Origin: Synechococcus sp. TMED19
GTDB lineage: Bacteria; Cyanobacteriota; Cyanobacteriia; PCC-6307; Cyanobiaceae
Assembly (NCBI GenBank): GCA_002168155.1
Contig: NHBY01000040.1
Coordinates: 10,847 to 43,475, forward strand
Reading direction: 5' to 3'
DNA: 32,629 nt
The position numbers and the translations under genes are program-made. Every line of letters starts with the position of its first letter. Within the stretch, counting starts at the first letter, position 1. Positions 1 to 9,707 of this stretch are shown piece by piece. Below the pieces are notes generated by a model that saw nothing but the letters and a program-made list of their open reading frames with translations, was not told the DNA's origin and made no database searches.

Positions 1-39
1 GTGCGTCCTGCAGAGCTGCCGCAGCAGCCGGGCGGTTGA
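1..39 (+). CDS. C-terminal tail of an upstream CDS (reads ...VRPAELPQQPGG*), product unknown
   Basis: Frame 1 is open from base 1 to TGA at 37-39, overlapping the TTG start of the next ORF (TTGA). Confidence 0.35.
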   Translation: MRPAELPQQPGG

Positions 40-623
40 GTCGAAACTGCTCTCCAGAGCGTCTGTTGGTGATGGCCCGCCGACCCAGTCCAGGCCGCTG
101 TAAAAGTCGTCTGGCTGTTGGTATTGGTGCTGCAGCAGCTGCTCGTGTGCAACGGCGCCTTTTGCAGCACACCCTGGCTGAGGCGGAGCGTTGGCAGGGT
201 CTCGCCAATGGCTCATTCAGCCTGGCGCTTGGGGAACATCAAGGGGCAGGCTGCCTTGGTCAACGGTTGCAACGTCTGATGGGCCACTCGCTGCGGCATG
301 GCGGTGAGCAAGTGGTGGTGGTGGGCAGTGATCTGCCCGGTCTGATGGCTGCCGATCTGCAGCAGGCCTTTGCTGCGCTTCACCATCAGCCCCTGGTGAT
401 CGGTCCTGCCGCTGATGGCGGTTACTGGCTGATCGGTCTGACGGCTGCAGCGTTTGAGCATCAGCGCGGCAGGCTCTTCAGTGGCATTCCCTGGGGGGGT
501 GATCAGGTGCTCGCCCGCACCATTGAGCGGGCTGCTGAGCTGGCGTTGAATCCGCACCTGCTGCGCGAGCAGCAAGACCTCGATCGGCTCAGTGACCTTG
601 CTCCTTGGTGCAGTGAGGCCTGA
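36..623 (+). CDS. TIGR04282/DUF2064-type glycosyltransferase-like protein (arsenosugar-associated family)
   Basis: LLVMARRPSPGRCKSRL N-terminal motif, VVVGSDLPGL, GPAADGGYWLIGL. Confidence 0.8.
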   Translation: MSRNCSPERLLVMARRPSPGRCKSRLAVGIGAAAAARVQRRLLQHTLAEAERWQGLANGSFSLALGEHQGAGCLGQRLQRLMGHSLRHGGEQVVVVGSDLPGLMAADLQQAFAALHHQPLVIGPAADGGYWLIGLTAAAFEHQRGRLFSGIPWGGDQVLARTIERAAELALNPHLLREQQDLDRLSDLAPWCSEA

Positions 624-1302
624 TCCCGCTGATCGCGCTCAGTGGAGCGTTGTGATTCCGGCTCTCCATGAAATGGAGCAGTTGCCGGGTCTGCTGACGC
701 AGTTGCAGGGGCCGGAGCAGGTGTTGGTGGTCGATGGTGGTAGCCGCGATGGCACTGCTGCTGCTGCTGCTGCCATGGGGGCCCTTGTCATCCATGCCAA
801 AGCCGCAAATCGCGGCTTGCAGCTGTCTGTCGGTGCGGCCCATGCCAGCCGTCCCTGGCTGCTGTTCATCCATGCCGATGCCCGACTTCCGTTGCGATGG
901 CCGAATTTGCTGGCTGAGGCGTTAGAGGCTGATGGGGTTGTGGCTGCAGCGTTCCGCTTGCGGGTGGATGGCGGTGGCTGGAAGCTGCGCTTGTTGGAGC
1001 GCTTGGTGGGCCTACGCAGCCGTTGGCGTGGTCTGCCCTATGGCGATCAGGGGTTGGCATTAGCGGCCGATGTCTACCACCAAGTTGGCGGCCACAGGCC
1101 ACTGCCGTTGATGGAGGATTTGGAACTGGTGCAGCGGCTGGGCTGCCGCGGACGCGTAGCGCTTGCTGCTGGTGCGGTTCTGGTCAGTGACCGTCGCTGG
1201 CGCCGTCTGGGCGTGTGGCGTAGCAGCTGGCGCAATGCCCGGTTGCGGGCCGCTTGGCGCCTTGGCACCGAGCCTGAGGAGCTGGCTCGCCGCTATCGCT
1301 AG
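592..1302 (+). CDS. TIGR04283-type family 2 glycosyltransferase (arsenosugar-associated family)
   Basis: WSVVIPALHEMEQLPGLL, VVDGGSRDGT, LLFIHADARLP, YGDQGLAL; start uncertain (upstream GTG overlaps the preceding gene). Confidence 0.8.
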   Translation: MTLLLGAVRPDPADRAQWSVVIPALHEMEQLPGLLTQLQGPEQVLVVDGGSRDGTAAAAAAMGALVIHAKAANRGLQLSVGAAHASRPWLLFIHADARLPLRWPNLLAEALEADGVVAAAFRLRVDGGGWKLRLLERLVGLRSRWRGLPYGDQGLALAADVYHQVGGHRPLPLMEDLELVQRLGCRGRVALAAGAVLVSDRRWRRLGVWRSSWRNARLRAAWRLGTEPEELARRYR

Positions 1303-1826
1303 CGGGCATACCAGAAGACGCAGCGCTCACCTCTTGGCTCGAGATTCCAGCCCTGGGCTTCGTAGAAGGACACCACAGCAGCATCCGCAAACAGTGTCAC
1401 CTTCTCCACTTCCATTGCCCGGAGACGCTCGAGCAGTACCCGCATTAGCCCTTTGCCCAGTCCGCAGCCTTGATAAAGAGGATGAACCGCCAAATCCCAG
1501 ATGGTTGCATCAAGCACACCATCACCGGTGCAACGGGCAAAACCCACCAGCTTTGGAACGCGAGGGTCATGGCGCCAGAGTCCAACCACAAGCAGGGAAT
1601 GGCTTAGCGCCTTGCGGACCCGCCTCAGCGGCCGTCGGCTCCAGCCCACGGCATCACAGAGCTGCTCGAGCTCAACAAGATCAATCGGGCGCGAGAAACT
1701 GGCCACCAGTCGTAGGCGCTCATTACTGGTGGGCAATTCACGCCACCAGTCTCCATAAAGCTGATCGAGCAGAGGTTCCGCCTGCGAGGCTGTTGATGCT
1801 GCCTGCGAGGCCATGGGATCGTGCAT
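1299..1826 (-). CDS. GNAT family N-acetyltransferase, Ycf52-like
   Basis: LVGFARCTGDGVLDATIWDLAVHPLYQGCGLGKGLM...VTLFADAAVVSFYEAQGW acetyl-CoA binding motif. Confidence 0.8.
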   Translation of the reverse strand: MHDPMASQAASTASQAEPLLDQLYGDWWRELPTSNERLRLVASFSRPIDLVELEQLCDAVGWSRRPLRRVRKALSHSLLVVGLWRHDPRVPKLVGFARCTGDGVLDATIWDLAVHPLYQGCGLGKGLMRVLLERLRAMEVEKVTLFADAAVVSFYEAQGWNLEPRGERCVFWYAR

Positions 1827-1880
1827 TCCGGCCTGGACCGGGCATTCACAACCACCAACCTAAGGGACCTGCCTGTCTGT

Positions 1881-2558
1881 ATGAGTTCAGCACCACCGTT
1901 GCTGGTGATGGCCCATGGCTGGTTGCTGCGGGGCAGTCTTTGGCAGCCCCTGCGGCGGCGGCTTGAACCTCGCTGGCGCTGTTGGGCCCCGGATCTACCT
2001 GGCTGCGGCCAGGCGATCAGACCCGCGGGCCTGCACCCCACACTGCCGGCCTATGGCCGCTGGCTTGCGGCAGAAGCCAGCCGTCGCGCCAATGGTTCTC
2101 CCTTGGTGCTGATCGGCCATTCCCTTGGTGGCAGCGTCGTCCTGCATGCCAGCGAGCAGTTCGGCCCGCAGTTGCTTGGGGTGGTGCTCATCGGTTCAGG
2201 CGGCGGTGTATATCAGCGACGACCCTTCCGTCAGCTGCGCCGGGTTGGGCGTTTTCTGGCTTTGACTCAGCGTGATCGTCGCGCCGCCCGCGGCTTACTG
2301 ATCAACAGCACCCAGCGCCGGGCAGTGGCCGACCTGCCCAAGCGCGTTGCCCGTTTGGCAGTACCAAGCCTCTGGATTGCCGGCAGCCGTGATCGTGTGA
2401 TGCAGCCGCTTTATGTCCGCCACCTTGCCGGCTATGCCCCTGATCACGAGGTGGAGGTACTGCAGGGGGCTGGCCATCTTCCGATGCGCGATCAACCGGG
2501 ACCGTTACAGCAGCTGTTGGAGCCTTGGCTTCAGAGGGTCGCCAGCCCACGCTCTTGA
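1881..2558 (+). CDS. alpha/beta hydrolase
   Basis: VMAHGWLLRGSLW, nucleophile elbow GHSLGGS, C-terminal GAGHLPMRDQP; ATG at 1881 preferred over the ORF start at 1821. Confidence 0.8.
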   Translation: MSSAPPLLVMAHGWLLRGSLWQPLRRRLEPRWRCWAPDLPGCGQAIRPAGLHPTLPAYGRWLAAEASRRANGSPLVLIGHSLGGSVVLHASEQFGPQLLGVVLIGSGGGVYQRRPFRQLRRVGRFLALTQRDRRAARGLLINSTQRRAVADLPKRVARLAVPSLWIAGSRDRVMQPLYVRHLAGYAPDHEVEVLQGAGHLPMRDQPGPLQQLLEPWLQRVASPRS

Positions 2559-4306
2559 AGCTCGGCCAGCTGGGCGTAGAGCCCACCTAGGCGCCTCAGC
2601 TCCTGATGGCTGCCTTGCTCCACCAATTGGCCACGTTTGAGCACCAAGATGCGATCGCTGGACTCGACGGTTGCCAGGCGGTGGGCGATGACGATGGCAG
2701 TGCGGTGATCCAAAACGCGAGCCAAATCCCGTTGCAGGGTGGCTTCTGTGCTGGGGTCCATGAAAGCGGTGGCTTCATCCATCACCAGCACCGAGGGGTC
2801 CCTTAGGGCTACTCGTGCAACAGCTAGCAGTTGCCGTTCGCCAGAGCTCAGATTGCCGCCGCGCTCTCTCAATGGGGTATCGAGTCCTTGGGGCAGTCTC
2901 TGCAGCAGCGGGTTTAGGCCCAATTCATTGCTGAGCTGCTCCAGCTGTTGTCGAGGCAGTTGCCTATCGAGGGTGAGGTTGTCGGCAACACTCCCACTGA
3001 AAAGGAAGGTGTCCTGCAGCACCACACCAAGCTGGCGGCGTAGCTCGCTGATGGGAAGATCGCGGATGTCAGTGCCATCAAGCAGGATCCGTCCCTGCTG
3101 TGGCTCATAGAGGCGGCAGAGCAGACGAATCACCGTGCTTTTGCCAGAGCCGGTGGGCCCGACCAAGGCCACGTGTTCTCCAGGGGTGATGTGCAGATTC
3201 AGGTGCTGCAGGATCGGTTCATCGGGTCGGTAGGAGAAGCAGACGTCCTCGAAGATCACTTCACCGTGTGCCGCTCCATGGTCAAGAACGGGATTTGGTT
3301 TGCCTCGCTCGACAATCTCCTGGGGTTCGTCGAGCAGCTCACCGATGCGTTCCACCGCTGTCAGGCCCCCCTGGATCTGGGTGAAACGCTCTGCCAGCTG
3401 GCGCAGGGGATCAAACAATCGCTGGGAATAGAGAATGAAGGTGGTCAGAACCCCCAGTCCCATCGCACCTGCGGTCACCAGACTGCCGCCCACTGCCAGC
3501 ACCAGGGCTACTGCAGCGAGAGCCACCCACTCCAATAGCGCGGAGATACTGCTGTCGTAAAAAATGGTGCCGTTAATTGCATTGCGATAGAGGGCACTGG
3601 TTCGCCCGAAGCGCTCGCTGTTGAGCTTTTCGCGGCGGAACATCTGCACCACTTCCAGCCCCTGAAGGTTCTCCTGCAGATCGGCATTGAGCTGGCTGAG
3701 CTCTTCTCGCACCCTGTAATTGGCGCGTCGGTAGCGCTGCTGCAGCGTGATCACCGTCCAGGTGAGCGGCAACTGCAAAGCCAATAAAAGCAATCCCAGA
3801 CGCCATTCGATCGTCAGCATCAATGTGGCGATCACCACAAGGGTCACCAAATCAGCCAGTACACCGATGGCACCGCTGCCAAAAACCTCGGCCAGAGCAT
3901 CCACATCACTGGTCAGCCGGGTCAGCAACTTGCCTACCGGAGTGCGGTCGTGGAATCGCAGAGATAGATCCAGCGAATGGCGGAACAGATCACCCCGCAG
4001 CCTGGCCGTCAACCGCTGACCGATGCTCTGCACAAGAAAGCTCTGGGTGCCCTGCAAGGTCAGACGCAGCAACACCGCAAGCAGTAGCAGGCCGATCAGG
4101 CTGTGCATCGCTTGGGAGGTGGGCATGGCTTGCAGCCAGCCCCAGGCGGTTTCTCCCCGCAGCACGCTCACGACTTGACCAACAAGCAGCGGCTGCACCG
4201 CACTGGCCGCCGCCACAGGGACCAGAATCGTTAAGGCAGTAGCAAGTCGGCGACGGTCACGGCGTAGGTAGGGCAGCAGTCGCCGTACTCGCTGCAGGTC
4301 GCTCAT
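2531..4306 (-). CDS. ABC exporter, fused permease/ATPase (MsbA/LmrA type)
   Basis: N-terminal TM region, Walker [10 protein letters not shown], signature [14 protein letters not shown], Walker B VLVMDEAT. Confidence 0.93.
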   Translation of the reverse strand: MSDLQRVRRLLPYLRRDRRRLATALTILVPVAAASAVQPLLVGQVVSVLRGETAWGWLQAMPTSQAMHSLIGLLLLAVLLRLTLQGTQSFLVQSIGQRLTARLRGDLFRHSLDLSLRFHDRTPVGKLLTRLTSDVDALAEVFGSGAIGVLADLVTLVVIATLMLTIEWRLGLLLLALQLPLTWTVITLQQRYRRANYRVREELSQLNADLQENLQGLEVVQMFRREKLNSERFGRTSALYRNAINGTIFYDSSISALLEWVALAAVALVLAVGGSLVTAGAMGLGVLTTFILYSQRLFDPLRQLAERFTQIQGGLTAVERIGELLDEPQEIVERGKPNPVLDHGAAHGEVIFEDVCFSYRPDEPILQHLNLHITPGEHVALVGPTGSGKSTVIRLLCRLYEPQQGRILLDGTDIRDLPISELRRQLGVVLQDTFLFSGSVADNLTLDRQLPRQQLEQLSNELGLNPLLQRLPQGLDTPLRERGGNLSSGERQLLAVARVALRDPSVLVMDEATAFMDPSTEATLQRDLARVLDHRTAIVIAHRLATVESSDRILVLKRGQLVEQGSHQELRRLGGLYAQLAELQERGLATL

Positions 4307-4944
4307 GGGGTGGCCCCGCCCTCGTTCATGGACTGGACCAGTTGCCGCAGTTCGCCGCTATCAAGGCGCAGCGCCAGGGGGTTGCCGATCAGCCGCGCAG
4401 TGCTGTGGAAAAGGTCTTCGATGGCAATCAGGCCGTTGTCTCGCAGAGTCCGGCCTGTGGCCACCAGGTCGACGATTGCCTCTGAGATGCCTGTGAGAGG
4501 GCCTAGTTCCACTGAACCAGTGAGATGAATTAGCTCAACGGGTAGATCGAGCTGATCAAAAAATGCCTTGGCCGAATGGGTGAACTTGCTGGCCACGCGG
4601 CAGTGAGCGGGCAGGTCCGCCGCACGCCGGTAAGGGCTGCTTTCCTTGACCGCCACAGCCATGCGGCAGCCGCCAAAGCCCAGATCCAGAAGCTGGGCCA
4701 CTGTGCGCTGCTGCTCGAGTAGTACGTCGTATCCCACAACTCCAAGCTGGGCCTGGCCGTAAGCCACATAGACGGGTACGTCACCGTTGCGCACCAGCAG
4801 AGCCCTGGCTCTGCCGCAGGCGCTCGGCAGCATCAGCTGGCGGTTGTCCTTATCGTTGATTGCACTGAAATCGAGGCCGGCCGCGGCAAAGCGCGCCACG
4901 GAATCCTTGAGCAGGGCCCCCTTGGGTAGGGCGACGGTGAGCAT
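4303..4944 (-). CDS. hisG: ATP phosphoribosyltransferase, short form
   Basis: [16 protein letters not shown]-terminus, [38 protein letters not shown]. Confidence 0.95.
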   Translation of the reverse strand: MLTVALPKGALLKDSVARFAAAGLDFSAINDKDNRQLMLPSACGRARALLVRNGDVPVYVAYGQAQLGVVGYDVLLEQQRTVAQLLDLGFGGCRMAVAVKESSPYRRAADLPAHCRVASKFTHSAKAFFDQLDLPVELIHLTGSVELGPLTGISEAIVDLVATGRTLRDNGLIAIEDLFHSTARLIGNPLALRLDSGELRQLVQSMNEGGATP

Positions 4945-5782
4945 GCTGATTCCCGCTCCAGCGCTGGACTTTAACGAGCTGCCTCACACTGGTGTCAGAT
5001 GCACCGCCGTGGTGGAGATCGTCAGGCTGCCTGTGTTGCGGGATAACTACGTCTTCCTGCTCATTGAGCCTGCGGGGAGCCGCGCCGCAGTGGTCGATCC
5101 TGCAGTTGCTGAGCCGGTGGCGGCATTGCTGCAGCACAGGGGTCTGGAGCTGACGGTGGTGCTCCAGACCCATCACCATCACGATCACATTGGCGGCACA
5201 CCCGAACTGTTGGCGCGCTGGCCAGGGACCGAGGTCTGGGCAGCCTCCTCTGATCAGACGCGGATTCCTTTTCAGACCAGGGGCTTGGCCGGCGGTGATC
5301 AGCTGGAGCTTTTTGGACGCCCTGTCGAGGTGCTCTCCATTCCGGGGCACACCAGTGATCACATTGCCTATTACCTGCCCGCCACCGCTCAAGAAGGCGC
5401 TGAGTTGTTCTGCGGTGACACCCTCTTTGGCGGAGGCTGCGGTCGCATCTTTGAGGGCACGCCAGCCCAGATGCTGGCTTCTTTGGAACAGCTAGCAGCC
5501 TTGCCAGCTTCAACCCGAGTTTGGTGCGCCCACGAGTACACCGAGACCAACCTGCGCTTTGCGATCACTCAGGATTCTGAGAACCAGGCGCTGGCCGAGC
5601 GCTTTGAGCTCGTGAAGCATCAGCGGGCTTTAGGGGAGGCCACCATTCCCTCCAGCATTGGCCTCGAGCTGGCCACCAACCCCTTTCTCCGCTGCCGACA
5701 ACCAGCGCTGCAGATGGTCAGTGGCGCTGTTGATGGTGCTGATGTGCTGGCGGAGATCCGCCGCCGTAAAGATGTGTTCTGA
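4943..5782 (+). CDS. gloB: hydroxyacylglutathione hydrolase (glyoxalase II)
   Basis: [10 protein letters not shown] metallo-beta-lactamase motif, [33 protein letters not shown]; start could instead be GTG at about 5009. Confidence 0.92.
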   Translation: MLIPAPALDFNELPHTGVRCTAVVEIVRLPVLRDNYVFLLIEPAGSRAAVVDPAVAEPVAALLQHRGLELTVVLQTHHHHDHIGGTPELLARWPGTEVWAASSDQTRIPFQTRGLAGGDQLELFGRPVEVLSIPGHTSDHIAYYLPATAQEGAELFCGDTLFGGGCGRIFEGTPAQMLASLEQLAALPASTRVWCAHEYTETNLRFAITQDSENQALAERFELVKHQRALGEATIPSSIGLELATNPFLRCRQPALQMVSGAVDGADVLAEIRRRKDVF

Positions 5783-5785
5783 GCC

Positions 5786-5956
5786 ATGACATGCCGGCCG
5801 ACAACGCTTTTGGGGACCTTGTTCGGCGCTGCTGCGCTGATCTCTTGTGGGCTATGCCGTGGTCATCGTCAATGTCCTGGCGGTGGCGATGTGCAAGCCC
5901 TTGCGTTTGACGCAGTTGCATCGGGCACTGAGGCGATGATGACTAGACCTGGATAA
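5786..5956 (+). CDS. possible small lipoprotein-like ORF, 56 aa (uncertain)
   Basis: Reads MTCRPTTLLGTLFGAAALISCGLCRGH...; hydrophobic N-terminus and LISC lipobox-like tetrad; competes with another frame in the same DNA. Confidence 0.25.
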   Translation: MTCRPTTLLGTLFGAAALISCGLCRGHRQCPGGGDVQALAFDAVASGTEAMMTRPG

Positions 5957-5962
5957 AGCCGT

Positions 5963-6364
5963 TTGATGAGCAGCAAAGGTCTTGAGGCGGTTGAAACCAA
6001 GGCAGCACCGGCGCCGGTGGGCCCCTACAACCAAGCGGTGAAGGCCGGCGGGATGCTCTTCTGCTCCGGTCAGATCCCGTTGGATCCGATGACCGGTGTG
6101 ATGGTCGGGGACGGTGATGTGGAGGCGGAGACCCGCCAGGTACTCAGCAATCTTGAGTCGGTGCTGAAGGCTGCGGGTTGCACGCCTCAGCAGGTGGTGC
6201 GCACAACAGTGTTCCTGACTGATCTCGCCGATTTCGCCAGGGTTAATGCCATTTACGCCGAAATGTTTGGCCAGGGCGTGGCACCGGCCCGGGCCTGTGT
6301 GCAGGTGGCGGCGCTGCCCAAGGGGGCGAAGGTCGAGATCGATTGCGTCGCGCTGATGAGCTAG
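5963..6364 (+). CDS. RidA/YjgF-family enamine/imine deaminase
   Basis: APVGPYNQAVKAGGMLFCSGQIPLDP and ARACVQVAALPKGAKVEIDCVAL; start TTG at 5963 or ATG at 5966. Confidence 0.93.
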   Translation: MMSSKGLEAVETKAAPAPVGPYNQAVKAGGMLFCSGQIPLDPMTGVMVGDGDVEAETRQVLSNLESVLKAAGCTPQQVVRTTVFLTDLADFARVNAIYAEMFGQGVAPARACVQVAALPKGAKVEIDCVALMS

Positions 6365-6410
6365 CGCCCTATCGGATTCAGACTCATTGTTTGAGCCGTA
6401 GGGCGGCTAG
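6361..6410. terminator. long imperfect hairpin just after the RidA gene (possible terminator or processing structure)
   Basis: CTAG-CGCCCTA ... TAGGGCG-G-CTAG outer stem, inner CGG/CCG and CTCA/TGAG pairs; no T-tract follows. Confidence 0.4.
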
Positions 6411-6485
6411 GAGAAGCTCACACAAGGTCGCCACTGCTGGACTTTGCAGGATCACCACATCACTTGCTGATTCCTGAAGTCGCAT
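6384..6485 (-). CDS. candidate 33-aa small protein, not in the ORF track
   Basis: ATG to TGA reads MRLQESASDVVILQSPAVATLCELLLAALRLKQ*; protein-like composition, 26 nt downstream of the DUF4079 gene on the same strand. Confidence 0.45.
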   Translation of the reverse strand: MRLQESASDVVILQSPAVATLCELLLAALRLKQ

Positions 6486-6511
6486 GGACAGACCAGGCAA
6501 GCGGTCTTATC

Positions 6512-7210
6512 TCAGCGGGGCTGATCGGCGCAAGTGGCTTCACTCCAGTTGCATTGGCTTAGGAACGGTTGCTGCCAGCTCAGCGGAATCTCAAGCAGGT
6601 CCCGTGTGCCGCTCAGCCCTTGACAGATGAAGAGGATCGCCGCCAGGACATTGGCGGCGATGTGCACGCGCCGCCAGCGCCGATGGTTCAAGATCTCAGG
6701 CCGTGCGGCCAGGTTGAAGATCATTAGGCCGCACACCATGACCCCGCCCCAGTAGTGGGATTGCCAGAACGCCGGCTGCAGAGGGTTGTCGCTGAGTCGG
6801 AACACCTCTGGTTGTGCCCCGAGGCTCAGCAGTCCCAACCATGTGATCAGGCTGAAGCTCAGCCGCAAGGCAGCACCCCGTACGCGCATCAGGGCGATGA
6901 GGGCACTGATGCTGCCAAGCCAGGCCAGAAGTAGAGGGGTTAATGCAGTTGCCCCTCGGCCACCGTCGCTGCCCAGTCCTTTGCTGCCGATGACCACGGC
7001 CAGGGCGATCAATACGATCACAACCACCGCAGCAGCGAGCCATTGGCCCAGATCGCTGTGATCCCTGCCGGTGGAAGGCGGCAGCTTGGCTTGCTCAACC
7101 CGGCGCTGACGGGTTTGAAGTCCTAGTCGTGCCACTACCCCGATTAGGGGATAGATGAGCGTCACCGCAAGAAACGGGTGGATGATCCAGAGCCAGTCAA
7201 TCGCCTGCAT
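6512..7210 (-). CDS. DUF4079 domain-containing integral membrane protein
   Basis: WIIHPFLAVTLIYPLIGVVARLGLQTRQRR, repeated hydrophobic helices, HYWGGV and HRRWRRVHIAANV. Confidence 0.8.
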   Translation of the reverse strand: MQAIDWLWIIHPFLAVTLIYPLIGVVARLGLQTRQRRVEQAKLPPSTGRDHSDLGQWLAAAVVVIVLIALAVVIGSKGLGSDGGRGATALTPLLLAWLGSISALIALMRVRGAALRLSFSLITWLGLLSLGAQPEVFRLSDNPLQPAFWQSHYWGGVMVCGLMIFNLAARPEILNHRRWRRVHIAANVLAAILFICQGLSGTRDLLEIPLSWQQPFLSQCNWSEATCADQPR

Positions 7211-7263
7211 CAGGCTCGGTTATCACTGTTCTCAAACTCTCCTCAGCTGGCAGCTCTGGCAAG

Positions 7264-9150
7264 TCATGACTCCGGCAGAGCACTCAGTTCGAGCCAGCGG
7301 TCCTCTCCGCTGGAAATCTGTTCACAGATTGCCGCTAGCTGCTGGGTGAGCTGCTCCAGCGTTCCGTAATCCGCCTGGGCCAGCTTTGCCTCCAGTTCAG
7401 CCTTGCGCTGCTCCCATTGGGGCAACTCTTCTTCCAGGGCATTGAGCTCACGTTGTTCCTTGTAGCTGCGCTTCCTGGGTTTCTCGCTCTTGGGTTTGGC
7501 GCTGCTCTCCTTGCTGGGGATCTTGCTTGCGTCTGCCGATGAGTTGTCGCCAGCTGTATTTCGCTGCTCTTGCTCCAGCCATTCGCTGTAGTTCCCCTCA
7601 AAGCGTTCCAGCTGTCCACCCGGCCTGAAACAGAACAGCCTGTCAATGGTGCGATCGAGAAAATAACGGTCGTGGGAAACAATGATCACGCAGCCACGGA
7701 AATCCTCGATGTAGTCCTCAAGCACCGCAAGCGTCTGGATGTCGAGGTCATTGGTGGGCTCGTCGAGCAGCAGAACATTCGGTGCGCCCATCAGCAGACG
7801 GCAGAGATGAAGCCGGCGGCGCTCGCCGCCGGAGAGGCGTGCCACTGGACTGTGCTGCTGGGCGGGGGGGAAGAGAAAGCGCTCAAGCAGCTGGGAGGCA
7901 CTGAGGCTGTTGCCCTGACCTAGATCGATGTGCTCCGCCACTTCCTTAATCACATCAATGACCTTGAGGTCATCACGCAGTGCTTCGGAGTGCTGATCAA
8001 AACGGCCGATCACAACGGTCTCACCCCGTTGAACAGCGCCGCCGTCGGGTAGCTGAAGTCCGCAGAGCAGATCAAGCAGGGTTGATTTGCCGATTCCGTT
8101 AGGGCCGATGAACCCCACGCGGTCTTCTGGACTGAAGCTGTAGCTGAAGTCCTTGATCAACACACGTTCAGCCAGACACCGCTGCAGCCCCTCCACTTCG
8201 ATCACGGTCTTGCCCAGACGTCGGCCGACGCTGGCCATCTCCACCTTGGCCTTGGCACCTTTGAAGGACTGCTCCTGCATCGCTTCGATGCGTTGAATCC
8301 TGGCTTTCTGCTTGGTGCTGCGGGCTTTGGGGCCGCGCTTGAGCCACTCCATTTCACGACGCATCACTGAGCGATAAGCCCTCAGACGCGCGGCGTCGGC
8401 CACCTCTTCCTCGTTTTTCTTAGTTAGGTAGGCGCCGTAGTTGCCGGGATAACGGCGGAGCTCACCGCTGTCGAGCTCGATGATGGTGTTCGTCACCCGC
8501 TCGAGGAAGTAGCGGTCGTGGGTGATCAGTACCAGAGCTCCGCTGAAGCGCTGTAAAAAACCCTGCAGCCACTCGGTGGCCAGGGCATCAAGGTGGTTGG
8601 TGGGCTCATCCAGTAGAAGTCCGTCGGGTTCGGCCACCAGGGCTGAGGCCAGGGCGAGTCGCTTGCGGTAACCCCCTGAGAGCTCTCCCACCTTGCGTTG
8701 ATGGTCACAGATTCCGAGGCGGCTGAGCACTTCCTGGCACTGCCGTTCAAGCTCCCAGGCCTTGAGTTCATCCATGCGGCTGCTGAGCCCACTGAGTTCC
8801 CCCAGCAGGGCTGCATCACTGGGGTCGGCCTCAAGCTGCCGGATGAGGCCTTCATAACGCTTGACGAGCTGCATCTTTTCGCCGCTGCCGGCGAAAACCT
8901 GCTCCAGAACAGTGCGTTCAGGGTCGAGTGTGGGGTTCTGATCGACATAGATGACCCGGCTGCGCGGGTTGATCTGAACCTTTCCTTCCCCTGGGGGTTC
9001 GAGACCGGACATCACTCGCATCAGAGTCGATTTGCCCGAGCCGTTGGTGCCGATCAAACCGAGACGGTCCTTGGGACCAACTTCCAGATTGACGCTGGCT
9101 AACAGGGTTTTGACCCCGAAATCCTTGCTCACCTGCTGCAGGCTGATCAA
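7264..9150 (-). CDS. ABC-F family ATPase, Uup-like
   Basis: Two ABC domains (GTNGSGKST, GPNGIGKST; LSGGYRKRLALA, LSGGERRRLHLC), no TM region, C-terminal RSYKEQRELNALEEELPQWEQRKAELEAKL coiled coil. Confidence 0.92.
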   Translation of the reverse strand: MISLQQVSKDFGVKTLLASVNLEVGPKDRLGLIGTNGSGKSTLMRVMSGLEPPGEGKVQINPRSRVIYVDQNPTLDPERTVLEQVFAGSGEKMQLVKRYEGLIRQLEADPSDAALLGELSGLSSRMDELKAWELERQCQEVLSRLGICDHQRKVGELSGGYRKRLALASALVAEPDGLLLDEPTNHLDALATEWLQGFLQRFSGALVLITHDRYFLERVTNTIIELDSGELRRYPGNYGAYLTKKNEEEVADAARLRAYRSVMRREMEWLKRGPKARSTKQKARIQRIEAMQEQSFKGAKAKVEMASVGRRLGKTVIEVEGLQRCLAERVLIKDFSYSFSPEDRVGFIGPNGIGKSTLLDLLCGLQLPDGGAVQRGETVVIGRFDQHSEALRDDLKVIDVIKEVAEHIDLGQGNSLSASQLLERFLFPPAQQHSPVARLSGGERRRLHLCRLLMGAPNVLLLDEPTNDLDIQTLAVLEDYIEDFRGCVIIVSHDRYFLDRTIDRLFCFRPGGQLERFEGNYSEWLEQEQRNTAGDNSSADASKIPSKESSAKPKSEKPRKRSYKEQRELNALEEELPQWEQRKAELEAKLAQADYGTLEQLTQQLAAICEQISSGEDRWLELSALPES

Positions 9151-9707
9151 GGTGAATCGGTTGCGGTGACCTCGAGCCTCTCATGCAAACGGAGCGGTGC
9201 CTTCCGCATGCGGTATCGCTCGAAGGGAATACCGGCAATGAGAATGTGCTCCGTCCCTAGTTGCTCCCAGCCCAGCTTCAGAAACAGCGGGCGGCTCAGT
9301 TGGCTGGCCTCACTTTGAAGTTCACTGCAGCCACGTCTGCAGGCTTCTGACTCAAGAGACTGCAGCAGCTGTCGGCCGCGCCCCTGACGGCAAGCCCACC
9401 CCCGGCAATAGAGCAGAGCGATCCGCTGCGGTGGATGCAGCACCGCAAAGGCTGCCGCACCTTCCGGTCCCTCGCTGATTAGTCCATAGCCCAGCTGCAG
9501 TGGCTCATCCAGCACTCCTGGGAGTAGCGCAAGGGACGCCCAGGCCTGTACCTGTTCAGGGCTGTAGAGACCTGGTGCCTGGGTGAGCACAGCATCGCGA
9601 TAAATCTCAAGCGCTGTGGGGATGTCACTTGGCAGTAACTGGCGGGGCGGTGGGATCAAGTTGTTGTGGAGCAGATCATCACGAACGAGCGCAGGCCCTG
9701 GCGACAT
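9147..9707 (-). CDS. GNAT-like N-acetyltransferase
   Basis: ALLYCRGWACRQGRGRQLLQSLESEACRRGCSELQSEASQLSRPLFLKLGWEQLGTE; ATG at 9707 (MSPGPALVRDD) preferred over the ORF start at 9821, because an upstream reading frame ends at 9788. Confidence 0.7.
   Translation of the reverse strand: MSPGPALVRDDLLHNNLIPPPRQLLPSDIPTALEIYRDAVLTQAPGLYSPEQVQAWASLALLPGVLDEPLQLGYGLISEGPEGAAAFAVLHPPQRIALLYCRGWACRQGRGRQLLQSLESEACRRGCSELQSEASQLSRPLFLKLGWEQLGTEHILIAGIPFERYRMRKAPLRLHERLEVTATDSP

Noticed and set aside
748-776. (GCT)n trinucleotide run
   Set aside because: Short poly-Ala stretch inside the glycosyltransferase ORF; ordinary low complexity, not a repeat locus.
1163-1966. Long ORF (267 aa) across the GNAT gene, opposite strand
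   Set aside because: Antisense shadow in GC-rich DNA; low-complexity Arg/Ala/Pro-rich product, while the minus-strand GNAT has clear motifs.
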